Assembly (NCBI GenBank): GCA_045576235.1
Contig: JAZNGA010000029.1
Location: 4,753 to 68,752, forward strand
Direction of reading: 5' to 3'
DNA length: 64,000 nucleotides
Source: SIG437 sp045576235
GTDB taxonomy: Bacteria; Bacillota; Clostridia; UBA1381; UBA9506
The first letter of the stretch is position 1; each line of letters starts with the position of its first letter. A program made the position numbers and the translations under genes. A model generated the notes under the pieces. That model searched no databases, was not told where the DNA came from, and worked only from the letters and a program-made list of their open reading frames with translations. This document shows positions 24,824 to 34,104 of this stretch, piece by piece.

Positions 24824-25068
24824 AGTTATAAAACCCGCGGTACCACTCAAATTACGGAAAAATCCGTCACTCACCGAGCTCTAACAAGCCCTTTGCTTTC
24901 ACGCAGCATTACGGAAGGAGCCTACTCAGCATAGCCTTTCGATCCTCCGACTCAGAGGTGATAAGTCATTGGAAAGCCTCCCTATTGCCTTGCAGCAACC
25001 GGCAACTCTCTGAAAGTTCGGCAATCCGACCGTCCTCGTCACAGTCGTTTTTTGTGATATTCAAATGT
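24791..25068 (-). promoter_or_regulatory. T-box riboswitch leader, predicted isoleucine (AUC) specific
   Basis: The minus strand carries TTTGAGTGGTACCGCGG, the T-box core (TGGTACCGCG at 24836-24845), ahead of a terminator. Upstream stem I has CAGAGAG, and the specifier loop reads TTATCACCTCTGAGT. In known T-boxes the codon before ACC is the specifier, which gives AUC at 24960-24962, isoleucine. Uncharged tRNA-Ile would favour the antiterminator and allow reading of the XRE-cupin-synthetase gene. Most T-boxes serve aminoacyl-tRNA synthetases or amino-acid biosynthesis and transport, so this target is notable. Confidence 0.88.
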
Positions 25069-25074
25069 AAACGA

Positions 25075-25103
25075 ATTTTACCATAATAAAAATCGTTTGT
25101 CAA
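25075..25103 (-). promoter_or_regulatory. promoter of the T-box transcript
   Basis: Minus-strand TTGACA (25098-25103) and TAAAAT (25075-25080) with 17-base spacing. Transcription would begin near 25068, at the 5' end of the leader. Confidence 0.75.
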
Positions 25104-25273
25104 GAGTTTTTTCAAAAAAATTTAGGGAGCTTTTGCTTATAACTCAATTTTCAATATCTGCATCTTAGCCTCGCAAAATTAAATGTAAAGCTTTTTGGCT
25201 TCACATTTAATTTTCTCTATCGCCCGATAATCAAAAAAATCCGCTGAATTTTATTTTTTTCTTCGATAAAAAG

Positions 25274-25302
25274 TTGCATAATCAATAAATTTATGATATA
25301 AT
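25274..25302 (+). promoter_or_regulatory. promoter of the hlyD-like/yggS/sepF cluster
   Basis: Plus-strand TTGCAT (25274-25279) and TATAAT (25297-25302), 17 bases apart, 36 bases before the first start codon. It is probably the main promoter for the run of plus-strand genes to rluD. Confidence 0.75.
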
Positions 25303-25337
25303 GTCTTATAATAGTGAAAAAAATGGGAGAATAGGTC

Positions 25338-26561
25338 ATGAAAAGCAAAAAGAATATATTTATATTTGTTTTTGTTCTGCTTGCCATCATATATATTGTC
25401 CGCGCTCTCATAAGCGGAAACATCGTTAAAGACACGCTATATAAAGACACAATTGAAGATTCCGTGAACACTAAAGGTCTCGTGATTAAATACGAAACCC
25501 TTTATTCCCCGCAAATCGATGGAGTTTTAGATGCTAAATTTGCCTCAGGCGATCGTGTCGCTTCTGGCTCGCAGATTGCTGTGACATATAACGGCAGTGT
25601 TGACGCAGGCGTTAAGACAAAGCTTGAGCAGGTTAATAAAAAAATTGCAATTTTAGAAAGCAGCCACCACGAAAACACTGCTTTCTCCAACGACATTTCA
25701 AAGCTTGAGCAGGAAATTTCATCTTGCCTTTCGAGCATCATTGACGCAAGCTATAAAAAGGATATGTCATCCGTTGCGCTTCTTAAATATAGCATAACAG
25801 CCTTAGCTGAGCACAAATCAGCAATTGAAGGAGGTTCAGGTGCAAAAACCTCGACTTTGGATTTATTGAAGCAGACAAAAGCTGATTTGGAATCCCGGAT
25901 TGGTGCAGCTGAAAGCAGCATATATTCAAAAAATTCAGGGATTTTTTCATCATACATTGATGGCTTGGAGGAGTTAATCACCCCCTACAATATGCACGAG
26001 CTCACGCCCTCTCAGTTTGACGAGCTCAAAAGCTTTGATGAAGAAAACATCAGAGAAAACAAGACATCAAACGAGGTCTATGCGTGCAAAGTCATTGATA
26101 ACTACAGATATTTCATAGCCGTCGCTATAGAAGAGAAAAGCATCTCTGGAATTGAAGCAGGAGACAAGGTCAAGCTCAGATTCTATGACATTTCGCCTAA
26201 ATCCTCCGAGGCTGAGGTTTTCTCCGTTTCCCCCGCAGAAGACGGGCGAAGCGTTGTGATTTTAGAATGTCACAACTATAAAGAAGGCCTTTTGGAACAG
26301 AGATTTGTCAACATTGATTTCATCAAGAAAACATATTCAGGCTATAAGCTCAGCCTTTCGGCATTAAGAACAAAAGATAATGAAAACGGAGTTTATGTTT
26401 TAAGGGAAAATGTGGTCACTTTTGTCCCCGTGGAAATAGTTTATAACGAAAATGATGTCCTCTTGGTCGATTCAAAAAGCAAAGACGCTCCTCTCAAACT
26501 CTATGATGAAGTGATTGTTAATTCGCCCGACATCAAAGAAGGACAGATGGTAAACAGATAA
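25338..26561 (+). CDS. HlyD-like membrane-fusion protein
   Basis: A 407-residue single-span protein: basic start, membrane anchor (NIFIFVFVLLAIIYIVRALI), a lipoyl-like half (YSPQIDGVLDAKFASGDRVASG), a central coiled coil (about 80-190) and a C-terminal beta-barrel (YVLRENVVTFVPVEIVY, VIVNSPDIKEGQ). The layout is that of HlyD/RND adaptor subunits, though no transporter is beside it. In Gram-positives such proteins may serve ABC or envelope machinery. It precedes yggS by 24 bases in a division-gene cluster, which suggests an envelope role. Confidence 0.8.
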   Translation: MKSKKNIFIFVFVLLAIIYIVRALISGNIVKDTLYKDTIEDSVNTKGLVIKYETLYSPQIDGVLDAKFASGDRVASGSQIAVTYNGSVDAGVKTKLEQVNKKIAILESSHHENTAFSNDISKLEQEISSCLSSIIDASYKKDMSSVALLKYSITALAEHKSAIEGGSGAKTSTLDLLKQTKADLESRIGAAESSIYSKNSGIFSSYIDGLEELITPYNMHELTPSQFDELKSFDEENIRENKTSNEVYACKVIDNYRYFIAVAIEEKSISGIEAGDKVKLRFYDISPKSSEAEVFSVSPAEDGRSVVILECHNYKEGLLEQRFVNIDFIKKTYSGYKLSLSALRTKDNENGVYVLRENVVTFVPVEIVYNENDVLLVDSKSKDAPLKLYDEVIVNSPDIKEGQMVNR

Positions 26562-26585
26562 AAAACAAATAAAGGAAGCTTTATT

Positions 26586-27260
26586 ATGATAGCAGAAAAT
26601 CTCGCAAAAATCAAAGAAAACATCAAAACCGCCGCGATAAATTCAGGCAGAACAGCTGATGACATAACGCTCGTCGCTGTCACAAAAAGTGTTGGCATTG
26701 ATGAATGTAATGCTCTTTTAAATGAAGGTCACAATGTTTTTGGTGAAAACAGGGTTCAGGCTCTTTGTGATAAATTCCAGACGCTCGGCTCATCTGTCAC
26801 TTGGCATTTAATCGGCCACCTTCAGACAAACAAGGTTAAATATATCATGGACAAGGTCTCTTTAATCCATTCTGTTGACAGCGTTCATTTAGCTGAAGAA
26901 ATAAACAGGCTTGCGATTAAATCAGGCATAACAAAAGACATTCTCCTTCAGGTCAATGTTTCAGGAGAAGAAAGCAAATTCGGCATGGAGGAAAAATCTC
27001 TTTTTCCGACTTTGGAGAAAATTTCCGCTATGGAAGGGATAAAAGTGAGAGGTCTCATGACCATCCCTCCCGTGTCCTTTGAAAAAGGAGCAAACAGAAA
27101 GCACTTTGCCAAGCTCTATGAGCTTTTCGAACAGGTCAAAAACAATCAAGGAAGCAATATCTTCGCAGACTATCTGTCTATGGGCATGAGCGACGATTAT
27201 GAAGACGCAATTTTAGAAGGCGCCAACATAGTCAGAGTCGGAAGAGCTTTATATATTTAA
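26586..27260 (+). CDS. yggS: pyridoxal-phosphate homeostasis protein
   Basis: A 224-residue PLPBP/YggS (YlmE) protein. It has the PLP lysine region LVAVTKSVGIDE, then GENRVQAL, WHLIGHLQTNKVKYI, LLQVNVSGEESKFG and the phosphate-binding LSMGMSDDYEDAI. It binds PLP without known catalysis and buffers free PLP and amino-acid metabolism. The position before sepF matches many Firmicutes. Confidence 0.95.
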   Translation: MIAENLAKIKENIKTAAINSGRTADDITLVAVTKSVGIDECNALLNEGHNVFGENRVQALCDKFQTLGSSVTWHLIGHLQTNKVKYIMDKVSLIHSVDSVHLAEEINRLAIKSGITKDILLQVNVSGEESKFGMEEKSLFPTLEKISAMEGIKVRGLMTIPPVSFEKGANRKHFAKLYELFEQVKNNQGSNIFADYLSMGMSDDYEDAILEGANIVRVGRALYI

Positions 27261-27293
27261 TAAAATAAATTTTTAAATAACAGGAGGAACATT

Positions 27294-27725
27294 ATGAGCA
27301 CAATGAACAAAATGTTAAAATGGATTGGCATAACAGATGACGAAGAATTTGAGGAAGAAGAATTCCTTACAACTGACTCAAAAGAACCTGAAGAACCTGT
27401 TGTTCCGGCAGGCAAAAGAGGAAAGGTTGTGAACATTCACACAACAACTCAGCTTAAGGTTGTTGTTGTTCAGCTCCAGAGCTTCGAAGACGCTAAAGAC
27501 ATAGCTGACCACTTAAAGAGCAAAAAACCAATAGTTATAAACCTTGAAAATCTTGAAAAAGATGTTTCGCGCCGCGTTGTAGATTTTCTTTCAGGTGCAG
27601 TTTACGGTGTTGACGGAAACATTCAGAAAGTTGCAAACGGAATATTCCTTATTGCTCCATATAATGTTGGTATCATGGGTGATTTCAACGATGAGCTCAG
27701 AAAAGGATTTCCCTTCACATATTAA
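27294..27725 (+). CDS. sepF: cell division protein SepF
   Basis: A 143-residue protein with an N-terminal amphipathic membrane-targeting helix (MNKMLKWIGI), an acidic linker and the SepF core (IHTTTQLKVVVVQLQSFED, INLENLEKDVSRRVVDFLSGAVYG). SepF anchors FtsZ filaments to the membrane and aids septum formation. An AGGAGG site lies ahead of the ATG. Its stop overlaps the ylmH start as TAATG. Confidence 0.95.
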   Translation: MSTMNKMLKWIGITDDEEFEEEEFLTTDSKEPEEPVVPAGKRGKVVNIHTTTQLKVVVVQLQSFEDAKDIADHLKSKKPIVINLENLEKDVSRRVVDFLSGAVYGVDGNIQKVANGIFLIAPYNVGIMGDFNDELRKGFPFTY

Positions 27726-28483
27726 TGAACTATAACCTGTTAACTAAGGAAGATAAGGAATGGCTTTCGCGCCTTGAAGATTTATCTGAACTTGCGCTCA
27801 CCCGAAAAACACCTAAATTCACAAAATTCTGTGATGAACGGCTTCTTTACATCTTCAATGATTATGTGAAAAAGCAGGACTTCGCTCCTTGCATGGTCTG
27901 GGGAGGCTTTCCCGATGCCGACAGAGGAGTCATTGGTTTTTTCCCTGACTTTATAGAAGCCGACAGTTCTTTCTTTCCGCTTTCTCTCATAAAAGTCTCG
28001 AAAGCAAGCGGGTGCTCACACAGAGATTTTTTAGGCTCACTTTTAGGACTCGGGATAGCTCGCGAGATGATAGGCGACATCTTAATTTCAGATTCTGATG
28101 CCTTTATCTTCATTTATGACACGGTTAAAGACTATGTGATGCTGAGCTTAACAAAGGTTGCATCAAAAAGCGTCACAGTCACGGAAGAAGAAAACTTTTC
28201 CGATTTACCGCAAAAGAAATTTGAAGAAATTTTCGGGACAGTTTCATCTGTCAGGCTTGATTCTGTCGTCAGCCTTTTTGCAAGAAAATCAAGAAGCGAC
28301 TCACAATCGCTCATTGGAGCAGAACGCGTTTTTGTCAATCATTCAGTCTGCACAAGCGCATCTTTGCGCCCAAAAGAGGGAGACATAATTTCCGTCCGCG
28401 GTTTTGGCAAAATGCGCATTTCTTCGATTGGAAGCGAAACCAAAAAAGGCAGAATAAGAATAACAATAAGTAAATATGTATAA
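27725..28483 (+). CDS. ylmH: YlmH-family RNA-binding (S4-domain) protein
   Basis: A 252-residue protein with an N-terminal YlmH domain (VWGGFPDADRGVIGFFPDF, SHRDFLGSLLGLGI) and a C-terminal S4-like RNA-binding domain (LRPKEGDIISVRGFGKMRI). It lies between sepF and divIVA, as in other Firmicutes. YlmH-type proteins bind ribosomal components and have been linked to rescue of stalled ribosomes; the exact role in this organism is inferred. Confidence 0.92.
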   Translation: MNYNLLTKEDKEWLSRLEDLSELALTRKTPKFTKFCDERLLYIFNDYVKKQDFAPCMVWGGFPDADRGVIGFFPDFIEADSSFFPLSLIKVSKASGCSHRDFLGSLLGLGIAREMIGDILISDSDAFIFIYDTVKDYVMLSLTKVASKSVTVTEEENFSDLPQKKFEEIFGTVSSVRLDSVVSLFARKSRSDSQSLIGAERVFVNHSVCTSASLRPKEGDIISVRGFGKMRISSIGSETKKGRIRITISKYV

Positions 28484-28504
28484 TTTAGAAAGGTGGGGGG
28501 ATTC

Positions 28505-29344
28505 GTGCTTACACCGGTTGATATAGAAAACAAAGAATTTGCCAAAGCTTTCCGTGGCTATGATTCAATCGAGGTTGACGAGTTTATGCGCACTTTAGTC
28601 GCAGATTACGAAAAGCTTTACAGAGAAAATGGCTCGTTAAAAGAGAAAAATGCAATAATTTCCGAAACCCTTGAAAACTACAAGGGCATGGAAACAACAA
28701 TGCAAAACGCAATCTTAGTAGCACAGAAAACAGCAGAAGACATAAAACAACACGCTTATGAGCGCTCGGGCACGATAACAAAAGAAGCAGAGATAAAAGC
28801 GGGAAACATCATCGCAGAAGCTGAAAAGCGCGCAAGCGTGCTTGAGGAGGAATATTCTTCTCTCAAAAAAGAAATGAACACATTCAAAGCGCGTATGAAT
28901 TCGCTGCTTCAGACATATATGAAGCTTTTGGAGGATATGCCCGAAGGCGCGAAAGAGCGTGCAGGCGAGGCAATGGTCTCCGATTTGGAAAAAGACATAA
29001 ATAAAATACAAAAACAGAACAGCGAGCGCGGCGATTATCAGAACATTCCACTCAGCAAGCAGGCGACTGTCGAATTCAAACTGGATAATGAAAAAAAATC
29101 TGATAGCCTCCCTGAAGAAAAGAGCGACACAAAAGAGGTTGCTTCTACCGATGAGGATACATATGCGCCCAAGAAGGTTAATCCGCTTGTTGACGAGCTC
29201 TTAAAAAAGCGCGCAGAAGAAAACGGCGCAGATGATGGCGAGGCGGAAGCCCCTTCCAAAGAAGATGCAGATGCAAATGAAATTATAATAGATTTATCAA
29301 AAAACAACAAACCATATGATGTTTTCAGCGATGAATCACTTTAA
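28505..29344 (+). CDS. divIVA: DivIVA-domain cell division protein
   Basis: A 279-residue protein opening with the DivIVA membrane-binding motif (LTPVDIENKEFAKAFRGYD, then VDEFM), followed by a long coiled coil to about residue 165 and an acidic, unstructured tail. DivIVA senses curved membrane and recruits partners to septum and poles. GTG 28505 with GGTGGGG just upstream fits the family start better than the longer frame at 28493. Confidence 0.93.
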   Translation: MLTPVDIENKEFAKAFRGYDSIEVDEFMRTLVADYEKLYRENGSLKEKNAIISETLENYKGMETTMQNAILVAQKTAEDIKQHAYERSGTITKEAEIKAGNIIAEAEKRASVLEEEYSSLKKEMNTFKARMNSLLQTYMKLLEDMPEGAKERAGEAMVSDLEKDINKIQKQNSERGDYQNIPLSKQATVEFKLDNEKKSDSLPEEKSDTKEVASTDEDTYAPKKVNPLVDELLKKRAEENGADDGEAEAPSKEDADANEIIIDLSKNNKPYDVFSDESL

Positions 29345-29403
29345 TCAAATTAAAGTTCTGACAATCAATGTGCTGAACGAAATAAAAGGAGAGTAAAAGA
29401 AAA

Positions 29404-32190
29404 ATGGCTGACTACGATAAGACACTTAATTTGCCAAACACAGAGTTCCCCATGCGAGCTAATCTTCCGCAGAGAGAGCCTGAAATTTTAGAGAGATGGC
29501 AAAATGAAAATTTATATGAAAAGCTTATGGATTTAAACAGCGAAAAACCGCTTTTCATTCTGCACGACGGTCCTCCGTATGCCAACGGCGATATGCATAT
29601 GGGCCACGCTTTAAACAAAACTTTAAAAGATATCATCACAAGATTTAAAAATATGGACGGTTTTAAAGCTCCATACATTCACGGCTGGGACACACACGGT
29701 CTTCCGATTGAGCGTCAGGCTATCAAAAAGCTCGGCATCAACAGAAACGAAGTCAGCATCTCCAAATTCCGTGATGTTTGCAAGGATTTCGCACTTCAAT
29801 ATGTAGAAAACCAGAAAGGGCAGATTAAAAGAATCGGTTCACTCGGCGACTGGGATGATTCATATCTCACATTAGCGCCTGAATTTGAAGCAAAGCAAAT
29901 TGAAATTTTCGGTGAAATGGCTAAAAAAGGCTACATCTATAAAGGCTTGAAGCCGATTTATTGGTGCCCTGACTGCGAGACAGCTTTAGCCGAAGCTGAA
30001 ATCGAATATCAGGAAGATAAGACAAATTCAATCTATGTTAAGTTCCGTGTGACAGACGATAACGGAGTTTTCAAAAATGCAGGACTTAATAAGGATGAAA
30101 TATATTTTGTCATCTGGACAACAACAACATGGACTCTTCCCGGAAATGTTGCCATCGCTGTTAACCCTGATTATAACTACAGTTTAGTTAAGACAGAAAA
30201 CGGAACATTCGTCATTGCGACAGAGCTTGTTGATGGTGTTATGGCTGTCGGCGGAATCACCGAATATGAAAAAATTGCCGAGTTCAAAGGTCAGGAGTTT
30301 GACCTTATGAAATGCGCTCATCCGTTCATCGACAGAGAATCTGTTGTTATCGTTGGTGACCATGTCACTTTAGATGCAGGTACTGGCTGCGTTCACACAG
30401 CTCCCGGCCACGGTGTTGAGGACTACATCGCCTGCCAGAACTATAAAGACATTCCGATTATTGTCCCTGTTGACGCCAAAGGCTATTTAAACGATTTAGC
30501 AGGTGAGTTCAGCGGACTTTATTATGAAAAATCAAATGTTGTAATTTTAGCAAAATTAAAAGAAATCGGCGCTCTCTATGCAGAAAGCGAAATCATTCAC
30601 CAATATCCGCATTGCTGGAGATGTCACGAGCCGATTGTTTTCCGTGCGACAGAGCAATGGTTTGCTTCAGTTGACGACATTAAAGAAGATGCAGTGAAGG
30701 CAATTCACGGCGTTTCATGGCTTCCAAAATGGGGTGAAGACAGAATTTCTGCCATGGTTTCTGACAGAAGCGACTGGTGTATTTCCCGTCAGAGAACATG
30801 GGGTGTGCCCATCCCGATTTTCTACTGCGCAGAGTGCGGAAAAGAGCTCATAAACGACGAAACAATCAAAGCAACTGCTGACCTTTTCAGAGAAAAAGGC
30901 TCTTCTGCGTGGTATGAAACCGATGCAAAAGACATTCTCAAAAAAGGCACAAAATGCGAATGTGGATGCGAAGAGTTCACAAAGGAAAAAGACATCATGG
31001 ATGTCTGGTTTGACTCGGGCTCATCTCACACAGCCGTTTTAGAAGTTAAAAAAGGTCTCCGCTTCCCTGCTGACCTCTATTTAGAAGGCAACGACCAGTA
31101 TCGCGGTTGGTTCCAGTCATCTCTTTTAACTGCAATCGCAACAAAAGGCGAAGCGCCCTATAAAAAGGTTATAACTCACGGCATGATTGTTGACGAAGAA
31201 GGCAACAAGATGTCAAAGTCAAAAGGAAACGGTGTTAATCCGCAGGATATCATCAAACAGTATGGTGCTGACATTTTAAGACTCTGGGTTGTTTCTGCCG
31301 ACTATAAGACAGATATGCACATTTCACAGAACATCTTAAAACAGATTTCCGAAGCCTACAGAAAAATCCGTAACACCGCAAGATATATCTTAGGAAACAT
31401 TCACGATTTCAATCCCGACACAGACTCTGTCAGTGTTTCAGATATGCCTGAAATTGACCGTTTTGCAATGATGAGACTTTCAAAACTCATAAATAAAGTC
31501 ACAGAGAACTACAGAGCATATGAATTCCATATGATATATCACGCAATTCACAATTTCTGCGTTGTTGATATGAGTAATTTCTATTTAGATGTTATCAAAG
31601 ACAGATTATACACACAGAAAGCCGACGGTGTTCTCCGCCGCAGTGCTCAGACTGTTATGTATAACATTTTAGATGCTCTCACAAGAATGATTGCTCCGAT
31701 TCTTTGCTACACATCAGAAGAAATCTGGTCATTTATGCCTCATAAAAAAGAAGACAACTCAGAGTTTGTCATCTTTAATGAGATGCCGAAAGCTGATGCT
31801 TCTTTTGAAGACGCTGAGCTTGAAGCTAAATGGGATAAGATTCTTGCAATCAAAGCAGATGTCACAAAGGCTTTGGAAATTGCGCGTGCAGAAAAGACAA
31901 TCGGTCACTCGCTCAATGCTCTCGTGACAGTTTATGCTGATAACGAAACAAAATCCTTCTTAGAGTCAATCAAAGAAGATTTAGTTTCCTACTTCATCGT
32001 TTCAGCTGTCGAAATCAAAGATGAAGGCGAAGCAAAAGACGATGCTCACATCGGCGAAACAGGCATTAAAGTCAGCGTTTCAGCTGCTCCCGGTGAAAAA
32101 TGCGAAAGATGCTGGATGTATTCTGAAACAGTCGGAACAATCGCAGAGCATCCGACATTATGCAAGCGTTGTGCTGATGTCGTTAAATAA
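29404..32190 (+). CDS. ileS: isoleucyl-tRNA synthetase
   Basis: A full-length class I synthetase of 928 residues: PYANGDMHMGHALNK (HIGH), the editing domain near GTGCVHTAPGHG, WFDSGSSH, GNKMSKSKGNG (KMSKS) and a C-terminal zinc site CERCWMYSETVG with CKRC. It charges tRNA-Ile. The 59 bases upstream hold only a ribosome site (AAAGGAGAG) and no T-box, unlike many Firmicutes. The Ile-type T-box in this window sits at 24.8-25.07 kb before a different gene. Confidence 0.97.
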   Translation: MADYDKTLNLPNTEFPMRANLPQREPEILERWQNENLYEKLMDLNSEKPLFILHDGPPYANGDMHMGHALNKTLKDIITRFKNMDGFKAPYIHGWDTHGLPIERQAIKKLGINRNEVSISKFRDVCKDFALQYVENQKGQIKRIGSLGDWDDSYLTLAPEFEAKQIEIFGEMAKKGYIYKGLKPIYWCPDCETALAEAEIEYQEDKTNSIYVKFRVTDDNGVFKNAGLNKDEIYFVIWTTTTWTLPGNVAIAVNPDYNYSLVKTENGTFVIATELVDGVMAVGGITEYEKIAEFKGQEFDLMKCAHPFIDRESVVIVGDHVTLDAGTGCVHTAPGHGVEDYIACQNYKDIPIIVPVDAKGYLNDLAGEFSGLYYEKSNVVILAKLKEIGALYAESEIIHQYPHCWRCHEPIVFRATEQWFASVDDIKEDAVKAIHGVSWLPKWGEDRISAMVSDRSDWCISRQRTWGVPIPIFYCAECGKELINDETIKATADLFREKGSSAWYETDAKDILKKGTKCECGCEEFTKEKDIMDVWFDSGSSHTAVLEVKKGLRFPADLYLEGNDQYRGWFQSSLLTAIATKGEAPYKKVITHGMIVDEEGNKMSKSKGNGVNPQDIIKQYGADILRLWVVSADYKTDMHISQNILKQISEAYRKIRNTARYILGNIHDFNPDTDSVSVSDMPEIDRFAMMRLSKLINKVTENYRAYEFHMIYHAIHNFCVVDMSNFYLDVIKDRLYTQKADGVLRRSAQTVMYNILDALTRMIAPILCYTSEEIWSFMPHKKEDNSEFVIFNEMPKADASFEDAELEAKWDKILAIKADVTKALEIARAEKTIGHSLNALVTVYADNETKSFLESIKEDLVSYFIVSAVEIKDEGEAKDDAHIGETGIKVSVSAAPGEKCERCWMYSETVGTIAEHPTLCKRCADVVK

Positions 32191-32262
32191 TAGTTTATAA
32201 ACAATTTTAAAGGTCAGGGCGCCTGTTGAGGTGCCCTGAACAATTATTAAGGAGTGTAAACC

Positions 32263-32772
32263 TTGCTGGCATTATTTTTTATTGGCTCTTTTCTCTGCAT
32301 TTCTCTTGACCAGTTGACAAAATATTTTGCCCTGTCCACTTTAAAGGACGGAGGAAGCATAGAGATTATAAAAGGAGTTTTTCAGCTTAACTATTGCGAA
32401 AACAGAGGTGCCGCTTTTGGCTTGCTTCAGAATCAGATTTGGCTTTTTGCGATAATAACTGTTATCATAATCGGCGCTGTCATATTTTTTATGATAAGCA
32501 AAAAACCTGAAAACAAGCTTCTGATAATATCCTTAACGCTGCTCACAGGCGGTGCTTTAGGTAATTTTATTGACAGAATTTTCAGAGGATTTGTCATTGA
32601 CTTTCTTGATTTCTGTCTAATAAATTTTCCGATTTTTAATGTTGCTGATTGCTTTGTTGTTATCGGCGCAATTCTCCTTGGAGCATACATCCTCTTTTTC
32701 TCGCCCGACTTTCCGCCTGACAAGGGAAAGGAAGCTTTGAGCGAAAAAGATGATGCGATGCAGGAAGAATAA
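32263..32772 (+). CDS. lspA: lipoprotein signal peptidase
   Basis: A 169-residue, four-span aspartyl protease that removes signal peptides from prolipoproteins. Conserved blocks are DQLTKYFA, NRGAAFGLL, GALGNFIDRIFRGFVIDFLDF and FNVADCFVVIGA with the catalytic Asp residues. It starts at TTG 32263, preceded by AAGGAG. The acidic C-terminal tail is longer than usual. It sits in the common ileS-lspA-rluD order. Confidence 0.95.
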   Translation: MLALFFIGSFLCISLDQLTKYFALSTLKDGGSIEIIKGVFQLNYCENRGAAFGLLQNQIWLFAIITVIIIGAVIFFMISKKPENKLLIISLTLLTGGALGNFIDRIFRGFVIDFLDFCLINFPIFNVADCFVVIGAILLGAYILFFSPDFPPDKGKEALSEKDDAMQEE

Positions 32773-32796
32773 TCTGCTTATCCGGAGGCAGACAAT

Positions 32797-33726
32797 ATGA
32801 TTTTTGAATTTGATAATCAGGAAATGTCCGGCAAGGTGCGCCTGGACATTTTTGTTAGTGAAAAAGCAAAAACAACGCGTTCGGCATCTCAGAAGCTCAT
32901 AGATGACGGGTGCGTTTTAATAAATGGAAAAAAAGAAGCAAAAAACTATAAATTAAGAAAAGACGATGTGGTTGAAATAAACTTGCCAGAGCCTAAGCTT
33001 TTGGATGTTTTAGCGCAGGATATTCCGCTTGACATTGTTTACGAAGATGAGGATCTGATGATTGTCAATAAACCGCAGGGAATGGTTGTTCACCCCGCCG
33101 CAGGAAACACGGAGGGCACGCTTGTCAACGCCATAATGCATCACTCGGGAGACAACCTTTCTGCGATAAACGGAGTGATTCGCCCGGGAATTGTCCACAG
33201 AATCGACAAGGAAACAAGCGGTCTTTTAGTCATTGCAAAAAATAACAAGTCTCACCTGATACTCGCCGACCTCATTAAGAGACATCTTTTTGAAAGAGAA
33301 TATGTCTGCCTTGCCTACGGAAAATTCCCCGAGGATAAATTCACGGTTGATAAACCCATCGGCAGACATCCCAAAGACAGAAAGAAAATGGCTGTCACCG
33401 ACAAGAATTCGCGCTATGCCGTGACTCACTTTGAGGTTTTAGAACGATTTTCGTGCGCAGCTCTTCTTCTATGCACATTAGAGACAGGAAGAACTCACCA
33501 GATAAGAGTCCATCTTCAGAGCATAGGAAAAAGCATAGTCGGCGACCCTGTCTATGGACTGAAAAAGGATACGATTGCAAAAAAATATAATTTAAATGGA
33601 CAGATGCTCCACGCGAGGCGTTTAGGCTTTTGTCATCCGAAAGACGGACATTTTGTTGACTTTTATAAAGAGCCACCCGAGCATTTCACCTTTGTTATCG
33701 AAAATTTGAGGAAAAATCAATTTTAG
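32797..33726 (+). CDS. rluD: RluD-type 23S rRNA pseudouridine synthase
   Basis: A 309-residue protein with an N-terminal S4 RNA-binding domain (RLDIFVSEKAKTTRSASQKL, DDGCVLINGKKEAKNY) and a RluA-family catalytic domain. The catalytic Asp is in GIVHRIDKETSGLLVIAKN, and RTHQIRVHL follows. It isomerises uridines in 23S rRNA. Subfamily (RluD or a paralogue) is inferred from its position after lspA. Confidence 0.93.
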   Translation: MIFEFDNQEMSGKVRLDIFVSEKAKTTRSASQKLIDDGCVLINGKKEAKNYKLRKDDVVEINLPEPKLLDVLAQDIPLDIVYEDEDLMIVNKPQGMVVHPAAGNTEGTLVNAIMHHSGDNLSAINGVIRPGIVHRIDKETSGLLVIAKNNKSHLILADLIKRHLFEREYVCLAYGKFPEDKFTVDKPIGRHPKDRKKMAVTDKNSRYAVTHFEVLERFSCAALLLCTLETGRTHQIRVHLQSIGKSIVGDPVYGLKKDTIAKKYNLNGQMLHARRLGFCHPKDGHFVDFYKEPPEHFTFVIENLRKNQF

Positions 33727-33762
33727 CTTTTAAAAAACTTGACTTAATATATAAAAAAACTA

Positions 33763-33791
33763 TTGAATAAGTTTGTAAAATATGATATAAT
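33763..33791 (+). promoter_or_regulatory. promoter of the SRP RNA
   Basis: TTGAAT (33763-33768) and TATAAT (33786-33791) with 17-base spacing, just before the SRP RNA. Confidence 0.75.
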
Positions 33792-33797
33792 ACAAGT

Positions 33798-33945
33798 GTT
33801 CAGTATTTTATACTGTCTGCCGGGTCCTGCGCAACTTGAGCTTGTGAACCTCGTCAGGTGGGGAACCAAGCAGCGATAAGCAATGTCTTGAGTGTGATGC
33901 AGGCTCCCCCGGTGTGAAAACAGTGTAAATATTCTGATGCGTTCC
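33798..33945 (+). ncRNA. ffs: signal recognition particle RNA (small type)
   Basis: The domain IV core is clear: GTCAGGTGGGGAACCAAGCAGC (33853-33874) gives the asymmetric loop and a GGAA tetraloop, the Ffh-binding site. Flanks CTGCCGGGTCCTGC and GCAGGCTCCCCCGG pair, and an outer helix CAGTATTT/AAATATTCTG extends the rod to about 145 nt. No Alu domain of the long Bacillus type is evident. The position before dnaX is typical of Firmicutes. Confidence 0.9.
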
Positions 33946-33953
33946 TATGGCAC

Positions 33954-33977
33954 AACCGCAAAACAAGCGGTTTTTTT
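33954..33977 (+). terminator. terminator of the SRP RNA
   Basis: AACCGC pairs with GCGGTT and is followed by a run of T. It separates the RNA from the dnaX operon. Confidence 0.85.
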
Positions 33978-34104
33978 CGTATTAAGGGAAAATTCATTTT
34001 CCCTTTGAAAGACTTTATGGAAAATCCGATGATTAGTCAAAGCATTTTAATTTTCAGCTAAACTCTTGACTTAAATGCTTGTTTTGGCTAAGAAAGAGGT
34101 TAAT

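Noticed and set aside
29345..29403. T-box or other leader for ileS
   Set aside because: The gap is 59 bases and contains only a ribosome-binding site.
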